Below the pieces are notes generated by a model, which worked only from the letters and a program-made list of their open reading frames with translations, had not been told where the DNA came from and ran no database searches. A DNA stretch of 64,000 nucleotides from assembly GCF_017357245.1 (NCBI RefSeq), contig NZ_CP071614.1, forward strand, positions 397,864 to 461,863. The letters are read 5' to 3'. A program made the position numbers and the translations under genes. This DNA is from Rhizobium bangladeshense. Its GTDB lineage: Bacteria > Pseudomonadota > Alphaproteobacteria > Rhizobiales > Rhizobiaceae. This document shows positions 9,638 through 18,352 of the stretch, piece by piece; position 1 is the first letter of the stretch; every line of letters begins with the position of its first letter.

Positions 9638-10446
9638 TGCGCGCTCTGGTCACCGCAGTCTACCTGTTCCTCTACACGCCGATCGCGCTAGTCGTGCTGT
9701 TCTCCTTTAATGCCGGCCGCAATGCCAGCGATTTCACCGGCTTCTCGACGCAATGGTATGGCAAGGCGCTTGCCAACACCTTCCTGATGGAAGCACTGCA
9801 GAACAGCCTGACCATCGCCTTTACCAGCGCCGGGCTGGCGGCCATTTTCGGCACGATGGCGGCGATCGGCATGGAGCGGCTCGGCGCCCGGGCGCGAGCG
9901 GTCTTCGATGGGCTGTTCGCTGCGGCGATCGTCGTTCCCGGCGTCGTCATCGGCATTGCGACGCTGGTGGCGCTGGTCGAGGTCTTCGGCTTCGTCAATC
10001 CACTGATCGCCGCCGTCTGGCCAGGCGAACAGGCGCCGAAGCTTTCACTCGGCTATGGCTCGATCATCGCCGCCCACGGCCTCTTCACCATGGCGCTGGT
10101 GACAATGATCGTCAAAGCACGCATTGCCAGCCTCGGCCGTGACATCGTCGAAGCGTCGAGCGATCTCTACGCCACGCCTTTCACCACTTTTCGCCAGATT
10201 GTGCTGCCGCAGATCCTGCCGTCAATCCTGGCAGGTTTTCTGCTCGCCTTCACCTTCTCCTTTGACGATTTCATCATCGCTTTTTTCGTCGCAGGTTCGA
10301 ACACGACACTGCCGATTTATGTCTTCGCCTCGATCCGTCGTGGCGTGACGCCGGAGATCAACGCCATCGCCACGATGGTGCTTGTCGCATCGCTGGGACT
10401 GATCCTCATCGCGCGCTTTCTGATGCGCGAGAAAACAACAAACTGA
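9637..10446 (+). CDS. ABC transporter permease, PotC type
   Basis: This 269-aa permease starts at the ATG overlapping the previous stop. Its N-terminal membrane segment (VTAVYLFLYTPIALVVLFSF) and the EAA loop VEASSDLYATPFTTFRQIVLPQILPS are characteristic of PotC/PotI partners. It pairs with the preceding permease, and the SDR gene follows after 13 bp. Membrane protein of the same importer. Confidence 0.91.
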   Translation: MRALVTAVYLFLYTPIALVVLFSFNAGRNASDFTGFSTQWYGKALANTFLMEALQNSLTIAFTSAGLAAIFGTMAAIGMERLGARARAVFDGLFAAAIVVPGVVIGIATLVALVEVFGFVNPLIAAVWPGEQAPKLSLGYGSIIAAHGLFTMALVTMIVKARIASLGRDIVEASSDLYATPFTTFRQIVLPQILPSILAGFLLAFTFSFDDFIIAFFVAGSNTTLPIYVFASIRRGVTPEINAIATMVLVASLGLILIARFLMREKTTN

Positions 10447-10459
10447 ACGGGAAGCACGA

Positions 10460-11221
10460 ATGATTCTTGAAAATCGCGTCGCGATCGTCACCGGAGCGGG
10501 CTCGGGCATCGGCCAGGCCGGCGCGCTCATTATGGCAGGAGAAGGTGCTTTCGTCGTCGTGGCCGACCTGAATGCCGCCAGTGCGGCCGAAACCGTCGGT
10601 CGCATTGAGGCCGCCGGCGGCAGGGCTGAGTGCCTTGTTCTCGACGTCACCGACGACACGGCACTCGAAGCCGGCATCGCTGCGGTCGCCGAACGTCACG
10701 GCCGGATAGACATCCTCCACAATCATGCCGGCGCACAGGTGGCAGGCGACCTGGAGCAGGTGGCTGTCGAGGGTTTCGACAGGTCCTGGAGCCTGAACGT
10801 CCGAGCGCATTTCATGGCGTCTCGCTTCGTCATGCCGCTGATGAAGAAGGCGGGCCGCGGCGTCATCCTCAACACCTCTTCCTCGTCGGGCGTACTCTAC
10901 GATCGCGAGATGATCGCCTATACGACGACGAAACATGCGGTCATCGCGATGACCCGGCAGATGGCCGGCGACTACGCCAGATTCGGCATCCGCGTCAACG
11001 CGCTCTGCCCGGGCTGGGTGGATACGCCGTTCAACGAACCCTTCATCGCCCAGATGGGCGGGCGTGGCGCGATCGAGGCCTATGTCGCCGAGAAGGTGCC
11101 GCTCGGACGCTGGGCTGATGTCTCCGAAATCGCCGAGCCCATTCTATTCCTAGTCTCGGACCGCTCGTCTTACATGACCGGGCAGATTCTCGTCGTCGAC
11201 GGCGGCGAGACCATTGTCTGA
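10460..11221 (+). CDS. Short-chain dehydrogenase/reductase
   Basis: This 253-aa SDR has the cofactor motif TGAGSGIG near residue 12, the HNHAG motif (an NNAG variant), a Ser region NTSSSSG, and the catalytic YxxxK as YTTTKHA. The C-terminus GQILVVDGGETIV is typical of classical SDRs. It is the last gene of the transporter operon. It probably acts on the imported compound or its breakdown product; the substrate is not deducible. The Asn to His change in HNHAG is unusual but lies at a structural position. Confidence 0.88.
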   Translation: MILENRVAIVTGAGSGIGQAGALIMAGEGAFVVVADLNAASAAETVGRIEAAGGRAECLVLDVTDDTALEAGIAAVAERHGRIDILHNHAGAQVAGDLEQVAVEGFDRSWSLNVRAHFMASRFVMPLMKKAGRGVILNTSSSSGVLYDREMIAYTTTKHAVIAMTRQMAGDYARFGIRVNALCPGWVDTPFNEPFIAQMGGRGAIEAYVAEKVPLGRWADVSEIAEPILFLVSDRSSYMTGQILVVDGGETIV

Positions 11222-11295
11222 CGATGGCAGAGTGGGTTTGCCCCTAGGTCGGATCGGCTGACCGTCATCCGGATCAAATCAAAGAATCAGTGCAT

Positions 11296-11325
11296 GAAAA
11301 AGCCGCCATGTTTCCATGGCGGCTT
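11296..11325 (-). terminator. Rho-independent terminator of the APC permease gene
   Basis: There is a perfect 11-bp inverted repeat, AAGCCGCCATG and CATGGCGGCTT, around a 4-nt loop. Read on the minus strand it is followed by TTTTT. It lies 28 bp beyond the permease stop and also separates it from the converging SDR gene. Confidence 0.88.
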
Positions 11326-11352
11326 GGCGGCTCTTCTGCTTGGGAGGCGATT

Positions 11353-13137
11353 TTAAGCCGGAAGCTGGAAGAACCAGTTGGCAATCAGGACGATCGCGAG
11401 GCCCCCGGCGAGTGCGAGATAGGGCAGCATGCCGGCTTTCTTGACGCCGAGATCCTGCCCGATGAGGCCGAGATCCTCCATCGCGCCGGCCGGGAACTTG
11501 CCGCCGTCACGCACATAGTGGCGATAGGCGAAGACCGGCAGGATCAGGGCGGCGAAGATGAACCCGACCCAAAGTGCATTGGAGTAACCCCAGACTTTGG
11601 CGCCGGCGCCGAGGAAGAGCGCGTTGACGAAAGCGAGCACGGTGTTGAGACCGATCAGCCAGCTCGGCGCCTTCCAGGGGCGTTCGATGTGGCCGGAATC
11701 AATCCGGTGGATCCAGCCGGAATTGAGGTTCAGGAAGTTGAAGATGATGTAGCCCACATTCGAGACGGCGAGCACGAAGAAGTAGCCGCCGACGTCCGAT
11801 GCGATCGCCAGAAGGAAGAGATTGAAGGCGAAATCGGTCCACATCGCCCGTGTCGGGGCGCCATGCTCGTTGGCGTGGTCGAGATATTTCGGCAGCCAGC
11901 CGTCCTTCGAACCCTGGTAGAGCGTGCGTGAGGAACCGGCCATTGCCGTCATGATGGCGAGGAAGAGCGCCAGGATCATCAATATCACGAGCAGCTGGGT
12001 GATGACCCGGCCGGCGCCGATCAGGCCGCCAAGCGCTTCAGCAACGCCCGTGCCGTCGACGATGCCGGGGGCCAGCATGCCGGCATGGCCGAGAACCCCC
12101 TGGAAGGCGAAGGGCACCAGGAAGAAGAACAGGCAGCAGGCCAGACCGGAATAGAAGATCGCCTTGAAGGTGTCGGTCTTCGGGTTCTTCAGTTCGCGAG
12201 TGTAGCAGACCGCCGTCTCGAAGCCGTAGGTCGACCAGGCGGCGATGTAGAGGCCGCCGAGAAAAAGCGTCCAGCCGCCATTGCTCCAGCTGCCATCGCT
12301 GGCGGCATAGGCCGCTGTCGGCGGCACGAGGCCGGTGACGTTTGCAGAAACGATCTGGCCGCTGATGATCGGATAGAGGCCGATGATCAGCAGCGGCACC
12401 AGCACGATGATCGCCAGCCACTTCTGTACGCTTGCCGTCTCCGAGATGCCGCGATGCTGGATCGCGAAGATGATCAGCATCAGGACACCGCCGATGAAGA
12501 AGGTGGCATTGATGTTGGCGGTGGCAAGAAAGGGGATGCTGAAGCTTGCGAGCGACCAGTTGCGGATCCCGGGCGTCAGAGCAGCCACACCATCGGCGCC
12601 GAGCAGCGCCTTGACGGCGTCTTCAGGCGTCGTGCCGGCATGGGCTGCTATATATTCGGCGACGCGCGGGCTGTCGGCCGTAACGGAAGCGGCGTGCGCG
12701 GCGATCCAGTCGAGGACGATCTGCGAATCGGCTGCCGGAATCGGGAAGAATGCATTGAGAATGTAACCGGCGGCGATGGCGCAGCCAAGCGAAAGCACGG
12801 GCGACCAGGCAAACCAGTTGCACCAGACCGACAGCGGCGCGATGAATTTCGAATAGCGCAGCCAGGCGGTGGCGCCGTACACCGAGGCGCCGCCGGATTT
12901 GTTGCCGAACATGCCGGCAATCTCGGCATAGGTGAAGGATTGCAGGAAACCCATCACCATCGAGATGATCCAGACGACGAAGGCGAGCTTGCCCGTCGTG
13001 CCTGCGATGCCGCCAATGGAGAAGAGAACGAGCGGCGGCACGCCCGCAGCCACCCAGAATGCGCCCTTCCAGTCTAGCGCGCGTATAAGCTTACCTTCGG
13101 TGCCGGATGCAATTCCGGCCTCCACAACATCTGTCAT
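11353..13137 (-). CDS. APC-family permease, candidate methylamine/TMAO or amino acid transporter
   Basis: This 594-aa integral membrane protein has about twelve hydrophobic segments. It opens with an APC-superfamily pattern: PPLVLFSIGGIAGTTGKLAFVVWIISM, then FGNKSGGASVYGA. A large extracytoplasmic insertion lies between about residues 130 and 200. It is divergent from tdm, sharing a short promoter region, which suggests that it imports a substrate of the methylated-amine pathway. Amino acid permease-like genes accompany tdm/tmm clusters in other bacteria, but the substrate here is inference. A terminator follows the gene. Confidence 0.85.
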   Translation of the reverse strand: MTDVVEAGIASGTEGKLIRALDWKGAFWVAAGVPPLVLFSIGGIAGTTGKLAFVVWIISMVMGFLQSFTYAEIAGMFGNKSGGASVYGATAWLRYSKFIAPLSVWCNWFAWSPVLSLGCAIAAGYILNAFFPIPAADSQIVLDWIAAHAASVTADSPRVAEYIAAHAGTTPEDAVKALLGADGVAALTPGIRNWSLASFSIPFLATANINATFFIGGVLMLIIFAIQHRGISETASVQKWLAIIVLVPLLIIGLYPIISGQIVSANVTGLVPPTAAYAASDGSWSNGGWTLFLGGLYIAAWSTYGFETAVCYTRELKNPKTDTFKAIFYSGLACCLFFFLVPFAFQGVLGHAGMLAPGIVDGTGVAEALGGLIGAGRVITQLLVILMILALFLAIMTAMAGSSRTLYQGSKDGWLPKYLDHANEHGAPTRAMWTDFAFNLFLLAIASDVGGYFFVLAVSNVGYIIFNFLNLNSGWIHRIDSGHIERPWKAPSWLIGLNTVLAFVNALFLGAGAKVWGYSNALWVGFIFAALILPVFAYRHYVRDGGKFPAGAMEDLGLIGQDLGVKKAGMLPYLALAGGLAIVLIANWFFQLPA

Positions 13138-13386
13138 CGGTGAAATTCCCCATTCGATTGTTCCGGACGTATCTCTGTACGTCTCCCTGAACGTGTCTCC
13201 CTGACAGTCTTAAGCCCGCTCGGATGATTTTGGTGATCCGCGCTCCCGACGGATTCTCCGAGTCTGAACTCTTGATGCATAGTGAAGATTTTTTCTTTTT
13301 AGTCAACATGACTTTACTTTCCGCAGGCATTTTGTAACCTGTATGGGTGTGTGCCGAAGGGCATGGCGATCCCCCATGAGGGTAGA

Positions 13387-15756
13387 ATGCGAGAACTTCA
13401 TCCTGCCATGCCGGGCCTGCGTACGGTCGTTCCGAGCCTCGTCCATTATCCCGGTATTCCAGCCCTGCCAGAGGGCACGGAGCGTTACAGAGCGAAGGGC
13501 GGCGGATCGGTCGTCGTACGCGTCGAGGCCGGCGACCGCGTGAGCGTCATCGACAGCGAAGGCGGGCAGATCTGCGAACTCTCCTTCCTTGACGAAAAGG
13601 GGCGCTTCCAGGCAGACGGTATCGGAACGGCATTCACCAATTCGGCCGAGGGCTTGAAGACCATTCTTCAGGCAGAGGATGAGAGTGCTGCCCGCACAGG
13701 CGCGGCACTTCAGCGGCGCGGCGCCGATCTCGCAGCGGCCGGAGCGCTCCGCATCTTCGGGGCAGGATCGACGCCGGGCAGCCGGGCGGAGTTCACGATT
13801 GCCATGAAGGGCCTGCTGATCGTTGCGGCACCCGCCGGCGCCATGTCGCCGGAGGCGCAGGAGACGGCGACGCCGATCGAGATCCGGGTCAAGCGCAGCC
13901 TGCTGATCCGCGACTATGCCTCCGCCCTGCCGGAGCCGGCGGCGGATCCGATCGAGGATATCCGCGTCCGGGCGGCGAGCGCCGCCGCCTATTTCGTGCG
14001 CGCCGGTGAATTCATCCAGATCATCGATGTCTATGGGCGCCAGTGCACCGATTTCCAGGCCTTTGCCGCCCGTAAGGTCGACAAGGGCCTCGATCTCGCG
14101 CTCGATTCGACCGTCACCCGCACGCTGCTCGGCCGCAGCTATCCCATGCCCGGCCTGCCGTCCAAGGCATTCGACCGCGACTTCGAGCCGCTGGTCGAGA
14201 TCGTCCAGGATACGGTCGGCCGCCACGACGCTTTCGCAACCGCCTGCAATTCACGCTATTACGACGACATGGGTTATCCCGGCCACGTCAACTGCACCGA
14301 CAATTTTAATGCGGCGCTGGCGCCCTACGGCATTGCCGGCCGCAAGGGCTGGGAAGCGCTGAACTATTTCTACAACACCAATATTGACCACAACAACCAG
14401 CTCTATCTCGACGAGCCCTGGTCGCGTCCCGGCGATTACGTGCTGATGCGGGCACTGACCGATCTCGTCTGCGTCTCATCGTCCTGCCCCGACGATATCG
14501 ATGCGGCGAACGGCTGGGATCCGACGGATATCCACGTCCGCACCTTTTCCGGAAAAGAGAAATTCTCACGAGCGGTAGCCTATCGCATGACCCCAGATGC
14601 CGAAGTCGAACTGACGCGCGAAACCGCCTTCCATCCCCGCCTCTCGGCGTTAACGCGAGATTATACGGAATATCGCGGCTACTGGCTGCCGAACCGCTTC
14701 TCGTCCGAAGGCCCGGTCGAGGAATACTGGGCCTGCCGCGAACGCGCCGCCGTCATCGATCTCTCGCCCTTGCGGAAGTTCGAGGTGACGGGTCCGGATG
14801 CCGAGGAATTGCTGCAATACTGCCTGACGCGCGACGTGCGCAAACTCTCGACAGGCCAGGTCGTCTATTCCGCGATGTGCTACGAAAATGGTGGCATGAT
14901 CGATGACGGCACGCTCTTCAGGCTGGGCGACAAAAACTTCCGCTGGATCGGCGGCGATGATTTCAGCGGCATATGGCTGCGTCAGCAGGCCGAGAAGAAG
15001 GGTTTCAAGGCCTGGGTCCGCTCATCGACCGACCAGCTGCACAACATCGCCCTGCAAGGCCCCAGGAGCCGCGATATCCTGAAGGAGATCATCTGGACGG
15101 CGCCGCGCCAGCCCGCGATCGGTGAGCTCGAATGGTTCCGCTTCACCGTCGGCCGCATCGGCGGATTCGAGGGGCCCCCGGTCGTGATCTCGCGCACCGG
15201 CTTTACCGGCGAGCTCGGCTACGAAATCTTCTGTCATCCGAAGGATGCGTTGACGGTGTTCGACGCCGTCTGGGAGGCAGGCCAGCCGCACGGGCTGAAG
15301 CCGATGGGGCTGGAAGCGCTCGACATGGTCCGCATCGAGGCGGGCCTGATTTTCGCCCACCACGAATTCACCGACCAGACGGATCCGTTCGAGGCCGGCA
15401 TCGGCTTTACCGTGCCGCTGAAATCCAAACAGGACGATTTCATCGGCCGCGAGGCGCTGATCCGACGCAAGGAGCACCCGCGCCATCTGCTCGTCGGCCT
15501 CGACATCCAGGCGAACGAGGCGGTCGGCCATGGCGATTGCATCCATATCGGCCGCGCCCAAGTCGGTGTCGTCACCAGCGCCACGCGCTCGCCTGTTCTC
15601 GGCAAGACGATCGCGCTCGCCCGCATCGACGTGATGCATGCAAGCCCGGGCACTGAAGTCGAGATCGGCAAGCTCGACGGCCACCAGAAGCGCCTGCCGG
15701 CGACAATCGTGCCGCTTTCGCATTACGACCCGCAGAAGACGCGGCCGCGCTCGTAA
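13387..15756 (+). CDS. tdm: Trimethylamine N-oxide demethylase (TMAO aldolase)
   Basis: This protein of about 789 aa is a fusion. The N-terminal ~400 residues are DUF1989-like (urea-carboxylase-associated fold). The C-terminal ~380 residues are a GcvT/aminomethyltransferase domain with the folate-binding pattern GFTGELGYEIF and a long MGLEALDMVRIEAG segment. This architecture is that described for Tdm of Methylocella, which splits TMAO into dimethylamine and formaldehyde, the folate domain trapping formaldehyde. Conserved cysteines near residues 287, 303, 362 and 367 are candidate zinc ligands. The start is uncertain: ATG 13387 follows GAGGG, but ATG 13363 and GTG 13351 are possible. tmm and the dmm genes nearby support the call. 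Confidence 0.88.
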   Translation: MRELHPAMPGLRTVVPSLVHYPGIPALPEGTERYRAKGGGSVVVRVEAGDRVSVIDSEGGQICELSFLDEKGRFQADGIGTAFTNSAEGLKTILQAEDESAARTGAALQRRGADLAAAGALRIFGAGSTPGSRAEFTIAMKGLLIVAAPAGAMSPEAQETATPIEIRVKRSLLIRDYASALPEPAADPIEDIRVRAASAAAYFVRAGEFIQIIDVYGRQCTDFQAFAARKVDKGLDLALDSTVTRTLLGRSYPMPGLPSKAFDRDFEPLVEIVQDTVGRHDAFATACNSRYYDDMGYPGHVNCTDNFNAALAPYGIAGRKGWEALNYFYNTNIDHNNQLYLDEPWSRPGDYVLMRALTDLVCVSSSCPDDIDAANGWDPTDIHVRTFSGKEKFSRAVAYRMTPDAEVELTRETAFHPRLSALTRDYTEYRGYWLPNRFSSEGPVEEYWACRERAAVIDLSPLRKFEVTGPDAEELLQYCLTRDVRKLSTGQVVYSAMCYENGGMIDDGTLFRLGDKNFRWIGGDDFSGIWLRQQAEKKGFKAWVRSSTDQLHNIALQGPRSRDILKEIIWTAPRQPAIGELEWFRFTVGRIGGFEGPPVVISRTGFTGELGYEIFCHPKDALTVFDAVWEAGQPHGLKPMGLEALDMVRIEAGLIFAHHEFTDQTDPFEAGIGFTVPLKSKQDDFIGREALIRRKEHPRHLLVGLDIQANEAVGHGDCIHIGRAQVGVVTSATRSPVLGKTIALARIDVMHASPGTEVEIGKLDGHQKRLPATIVPLSHYDPQKTRPRS

Positions 15757-15770
15757 TGCCTGCTTCGCGC

Positions 15771-15809
15771 TCAGGAGACGCCGATGTCAGCGCGTCGGTC
15801 GTCTCCTGA
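15771..15809. terminator. Stem-loop between convergent tdm and minE
   Basis: Perfect 10-bp arms TCAGGAGACG and CGTCTCCTGA are extended by a 4-bp inner stem (CCGA/TCGG). The stem-loop lies between two converging genes. There is no U-tract, so it may be a weak or factor-dependent bidirectional terminator. Confidence 0.6.
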
Positions 15810-15818
15810 ATCTTGCCT

Positions 15819-16079
15819 TCAGGCGGCCTGCACGGCCGCGTTCAGCGGGATTTCGACATCGATCTCAAGCGTGGAGACGAACTCGTTGCGGTCGATCGTC
15901 ACCTGCACCTTGTCGTGGTCGAGCTCGACATGCTTTGCGATCACCGCAAGGATTTCCTCGCGCAGCAGGGAGACCAAGTCCGATCCCGCCGACGAGCGCT
16001 CATGGGCAAGGAGGACCTGGAGGCGTTCGCGGGCGGCCGGCGCCGTGCGCTGTTTATTGAAAAGACGGAAAATGTTCAT
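15819..16079 (-). CDS. minE: Cell division topological specificity factor MinE
   Basis: This 86-aa protein starts [28 protein letters not shown], matching the MinE anti-MinCD helix region, and has a C-terminal topological domain ([20 protein letters not shown]). MinE stimulates the MinD ATPase and drives the pole-to-pole oscillation that leaves midcell free for FtsZ. Its ATG lies 4 bp inside the end of minD, the usual minCDE arrangement. In rhizobia this operon is known to sit on a secondary replicon rather than the main chromosome. Confidence 0.97.
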   Translation of the reverse strand: MNIFRLFNKQRTAPAARERLQVLLAHERSSAGSDLVSLLREEILAVIAKHVELDHDKVQVTIDRNEFVSTLEIDVEIPLNAAVQAA

Positions 16080-16891
16080 GCTGCCCTCCGTCCGAAGATC
16101 TTGCCGAAAATATTGCGCTTTTCCTCGGGGATCGTGATCGGCAGGGTTTCGCCGGCGAGCCGGCGAGCCGCATCGAAATAAGCCATCGCAGCTGCGCTGC
16201 GGCTTTCCGCCAGCGTGACCGGCGCACCGATGTTGGACGCACGCAGGACGTCCATGCTTTCCGGCACGATACCGAGGAGCGGGATGGAGAGGATCTCCAG
16301 GACGTCGTCGACCTTCAGCATGTCGCCGCGCTCGGCGCGGTTGGCGTCGTAGCGGGTGAGCAGCAAGTGTTTTTCCATCCGCTCGCCGCGTTCGGCCTTG
16401 GCGGTCTTGGCATCGAGCAGGCCGATGATGCGGTCGGAATCGCGCACCGACGAGACTTCCGGATTGGTGACGACGACGGCCACGTCGGCATGGCGCATGG
16501 CAAGTGTCGCGCCGCGCTCGATCCCGGCGGGGCTGTCGCAGATGATCCAGTCGAAGTAGCGCTTCAGGTCGTTGATGACGCGCTCGACGCCTTCGGCCGT
16601 CAGGTTGTCCTTGTCTCGGGTTTGCGAGGCCGGCAGCAGGAACAGCGTCTCAAGCCGCTTGTCGCGGATCAGCGCCTGGGTGAGCTTCGCGTCGCCCTGG
16701 ATGACGTTGATCAGGTCGTAGACGACCCTCCGCTCGGCGCCCATCACGAGGTCGAGGTTGCGCAAGCCGACGTCGAAATCGACGACGACCACCTTTTCAT
16801 TGCGTTGCGCCAGCGCCGCTCCCAATGCGGCGGTCGAGGTCGTCTTTCCAACCCCGCCCTTACCTGACGTGACGACGATCACTTTCCCCAT
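16076..16891 (-). CDS. minD: Septum-site-determining ATPase MinD
   Basis: This 271-aa protein has the deviant Walker A motif KGGVGKTTS at residues 11-19, a switch region [16 protein letters not shown] and the DSPAGIE motif. The C-terminus [11 protein letters not shown] fits the amphipathic membrane-targeting helix. MinD binds membrane as an ATP dimer and recruits MinC. It is in the minCDE operon, 31 bp from minC and overlapping minE by 4 bp. Length is that of the family. Confidence 0.97.
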   Translation of the reverse strand: MGKVIVVTSGKGGVGKTTSTAALGAALAQRNEKVVVVDFDVGLRNLDLVMGAERRVVYDLINVIQGDAKLTQALIRDKRLETLFLLPASQTRDKDNLTAEGVERVINDLKRYFDWIICDSPAGIERGATLAMRHADVAVVVTNPEVSSVRDSDRIIGLLDAKTAKAERGERMEKHLLLTRYDANRAERGDMLKVDDVLEILSIPLLGIVPESMDVLRASNIGAPVTLAESRSAAAMAYFDAARRLAGETLPITIPEEKRNIFGKIFGRRAA

Positions 16892-16922
16892 TTCTCTCTC
16901 CTTTGCCGTGGCCGCAGCCGGG

Positions 16923-17669
16923 TCAGATCAGTTTTTCCGCCATGATCGCGTCCTCTTCGAGCCAGAGCTGAACAGCCTGTCCGCGAAGATTGGGGGCCAT
17001 GTCTTCCGCCATTTTGTAGATCCCATCGATCGCCACCAGCTCGGCTTCGAGCTTGCGGCAAAAGATCCGCGCCGATGCGTTGCCGATGGAGCCTGCCATG
17101 GCTCGGCCGCGCAATGCGCCGTAGATATGGACGGAGCCGCCGGCGATGACTTCCGCGCCCGAGGCGACCGAGCCGACGATGGTGACGTCGCCTTCCGGGA
17201 AGATCACCGACTGCCCCGAGCGCACCGGTTCCCTGATGACGATCGATTGCGTTGTCGCAGCGCGAACCTCGGGCGTTCCCGGCTTGCCGACTGGATCGGC
17301 GGGCTCTCTTGCCTGAACCTCGATGTCGGAAGCCGAGCGGCCGCCTTTGAGCGCGGGAGGCATGCCCGCGCCCAGAATCGACGGCCGGGCGCCCTCGATG
17401 CCCATGATGCTGACATTGCGCTTGGCAAGTTCAGCAATGAGTTCCTTAAGCTGCGGCCTGTCGATTTGCAGATCCGTCAGGTCGAGGACGACGGGACGTC
17501 CCAGGAAAAAGCCGGCCGATCGTGCGGCCAGATCGTCGAGCCTGGCCAACCAATCATCGATCGGGAGGTCCGGAGACAGCATGACCGCCAGGAAAGAGCG
17601 GCCCTTGATGCGGATAGAGCGAGCGTCTGTTAGCACTTTGGTCATCTGTGTGAAGAAATCGTTGACCAT
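16923..17669 (-). CDS. minC: Septum-site-determining protein MinC
   Basis: MinC has an N-terminal SpoIIAA-like domain (SIRIKGRSFLAVMLSP) and a C-terminal beta-helix domain with the family pattern SGQSVIFPEGDVTIVGSV...GSVHIYGALRGRAMAG. It inhibits FtsZ polymerisation where MinD carries it. The start is ambiguous. ATG 17669 (MVNDFFTQ) is chosen; ATG 17645 (MTKVLTD) matches many homologues, and a TTG at 17693 is also in frame. It is the first gene of minCDE. Confidence 0.95.
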   Translation of the reverse strand: MVNDFFTQMTKVLTDARSIRIKGRSFLAVMLSPDLPIDDWLARLDDLAARSAGFFLGRPVVLDLTDLQIDRPQLKELIAELAKRNVSIMGIEGARPSILGAGMPPALKGGRSASDIEVQAREPADPVGKPGTPEVRAATTQSIVIREPVRSGQSVIFPEGDVTIVGSVASGAEVIAGGSVHIYGALRGRAMAGSIGNASARIFCRKLEAELVAIDGIYKMAEDMAPNLRGQAVQLWLEEDAIMAEKLI

Positions 17670-17846
17670 GTCTACCGCCGGTATGGTTAACAAATAGTTA
17701 ACGCGGCCCTAACATTACCGATAATGGGATGAGGTTCTTCAGACGAAGGATTTCCGCAAGTCGTTGAAAAACCATGATACTGCAGCGCGCCCCGGACGGT
17801 TAATGATGCGGCCCCTCGACGTGAGCCGCAAATCTGCCTCTGCTTC

Positions 17847-18275
17847 CTAACGCTCAGCCTTCCGGCTTGCTTGCGCGTTGGAAATGGCGCGTGCGGCCTC
17901 TTCCGAGGAGTTGGCGAGCGTGCGCATCTCGGTGGCAAGCACGGCAAAGCCTGACCCTGCCGTGCCGGCACGGGCCGCCTCGATGCCGGCTTGACGGCGA
18001 GCAGCTGAGGTAGCGAAGCGATTGCAGGATCTCATTGGTTTTCGAAGCGGTGACGCGCATGTCAGCGGTCCGTTCGTCGATTCGCTGATAGAGCGATTGG
18101 ATATTGATGATGCTGCCCTCGAGATCGAGAAGTTCGCCCTTCTCGTCCCAGATGCCGCCACCGGTCTCCGTCACCCAGATGAGATGGCGCCTGGCGTCGC
18201 CGATGCGGTATTCCATCCTCCAGTCCGTCCGCTTCTCCAGCGCTCGCCCGACCACCTCGCTGCACATTCTGCGCG
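17847..18275 (-). pseudogene. Remnant of a PAS-containing methyl-accepting chemotaxis protein
   Basis: Two frames on the same strand each hold part of a chemoreceptor. The upstream frame carries a PAS-like piece (DWRMEYRIGDARRHLIWVTE, then GGGIWDEKGELLDLEG). The downstream frame resumes with the receptor signalling hairpin signature GIEAARAGTAGSGFAVLATE, then MRTLANSSEEAARAI, ending at a stop at 17847. Most of the signalling domain between them is missing and no start region remains. It sits between minCDE and tmm, probably a scar of a deletion or recombination. Confidence 0.8.
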
Positions 18276-18301
18276 AGATGCTTCAGGCAATTGGTCATGA
18301 T

Positions 18302-18335
18302 GCGGGAGGAGAGTGCACGAACACCCTCCTCCCGC
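18302..18335 (-). terminator. Stem-loop after tmm
   Basis: Ten-bp arms GCGGGAGGAG and CTCCTCCCGC flank a 14-nt loop, starting 18 bp beyond the tmm stop. There is no U-tract. It probably marks the 3' end of the tmm/dmm transcript. Confidence 0.55.
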
Positions 18336-18352
18336 GATGCAGGTCCGCCTCG

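Noticed and set aside
12085..13077. 330-codon plus-strand frame opposite the APC permease
   Set aside because: Antisense to a membrane protein with regular hydrophobic segments.
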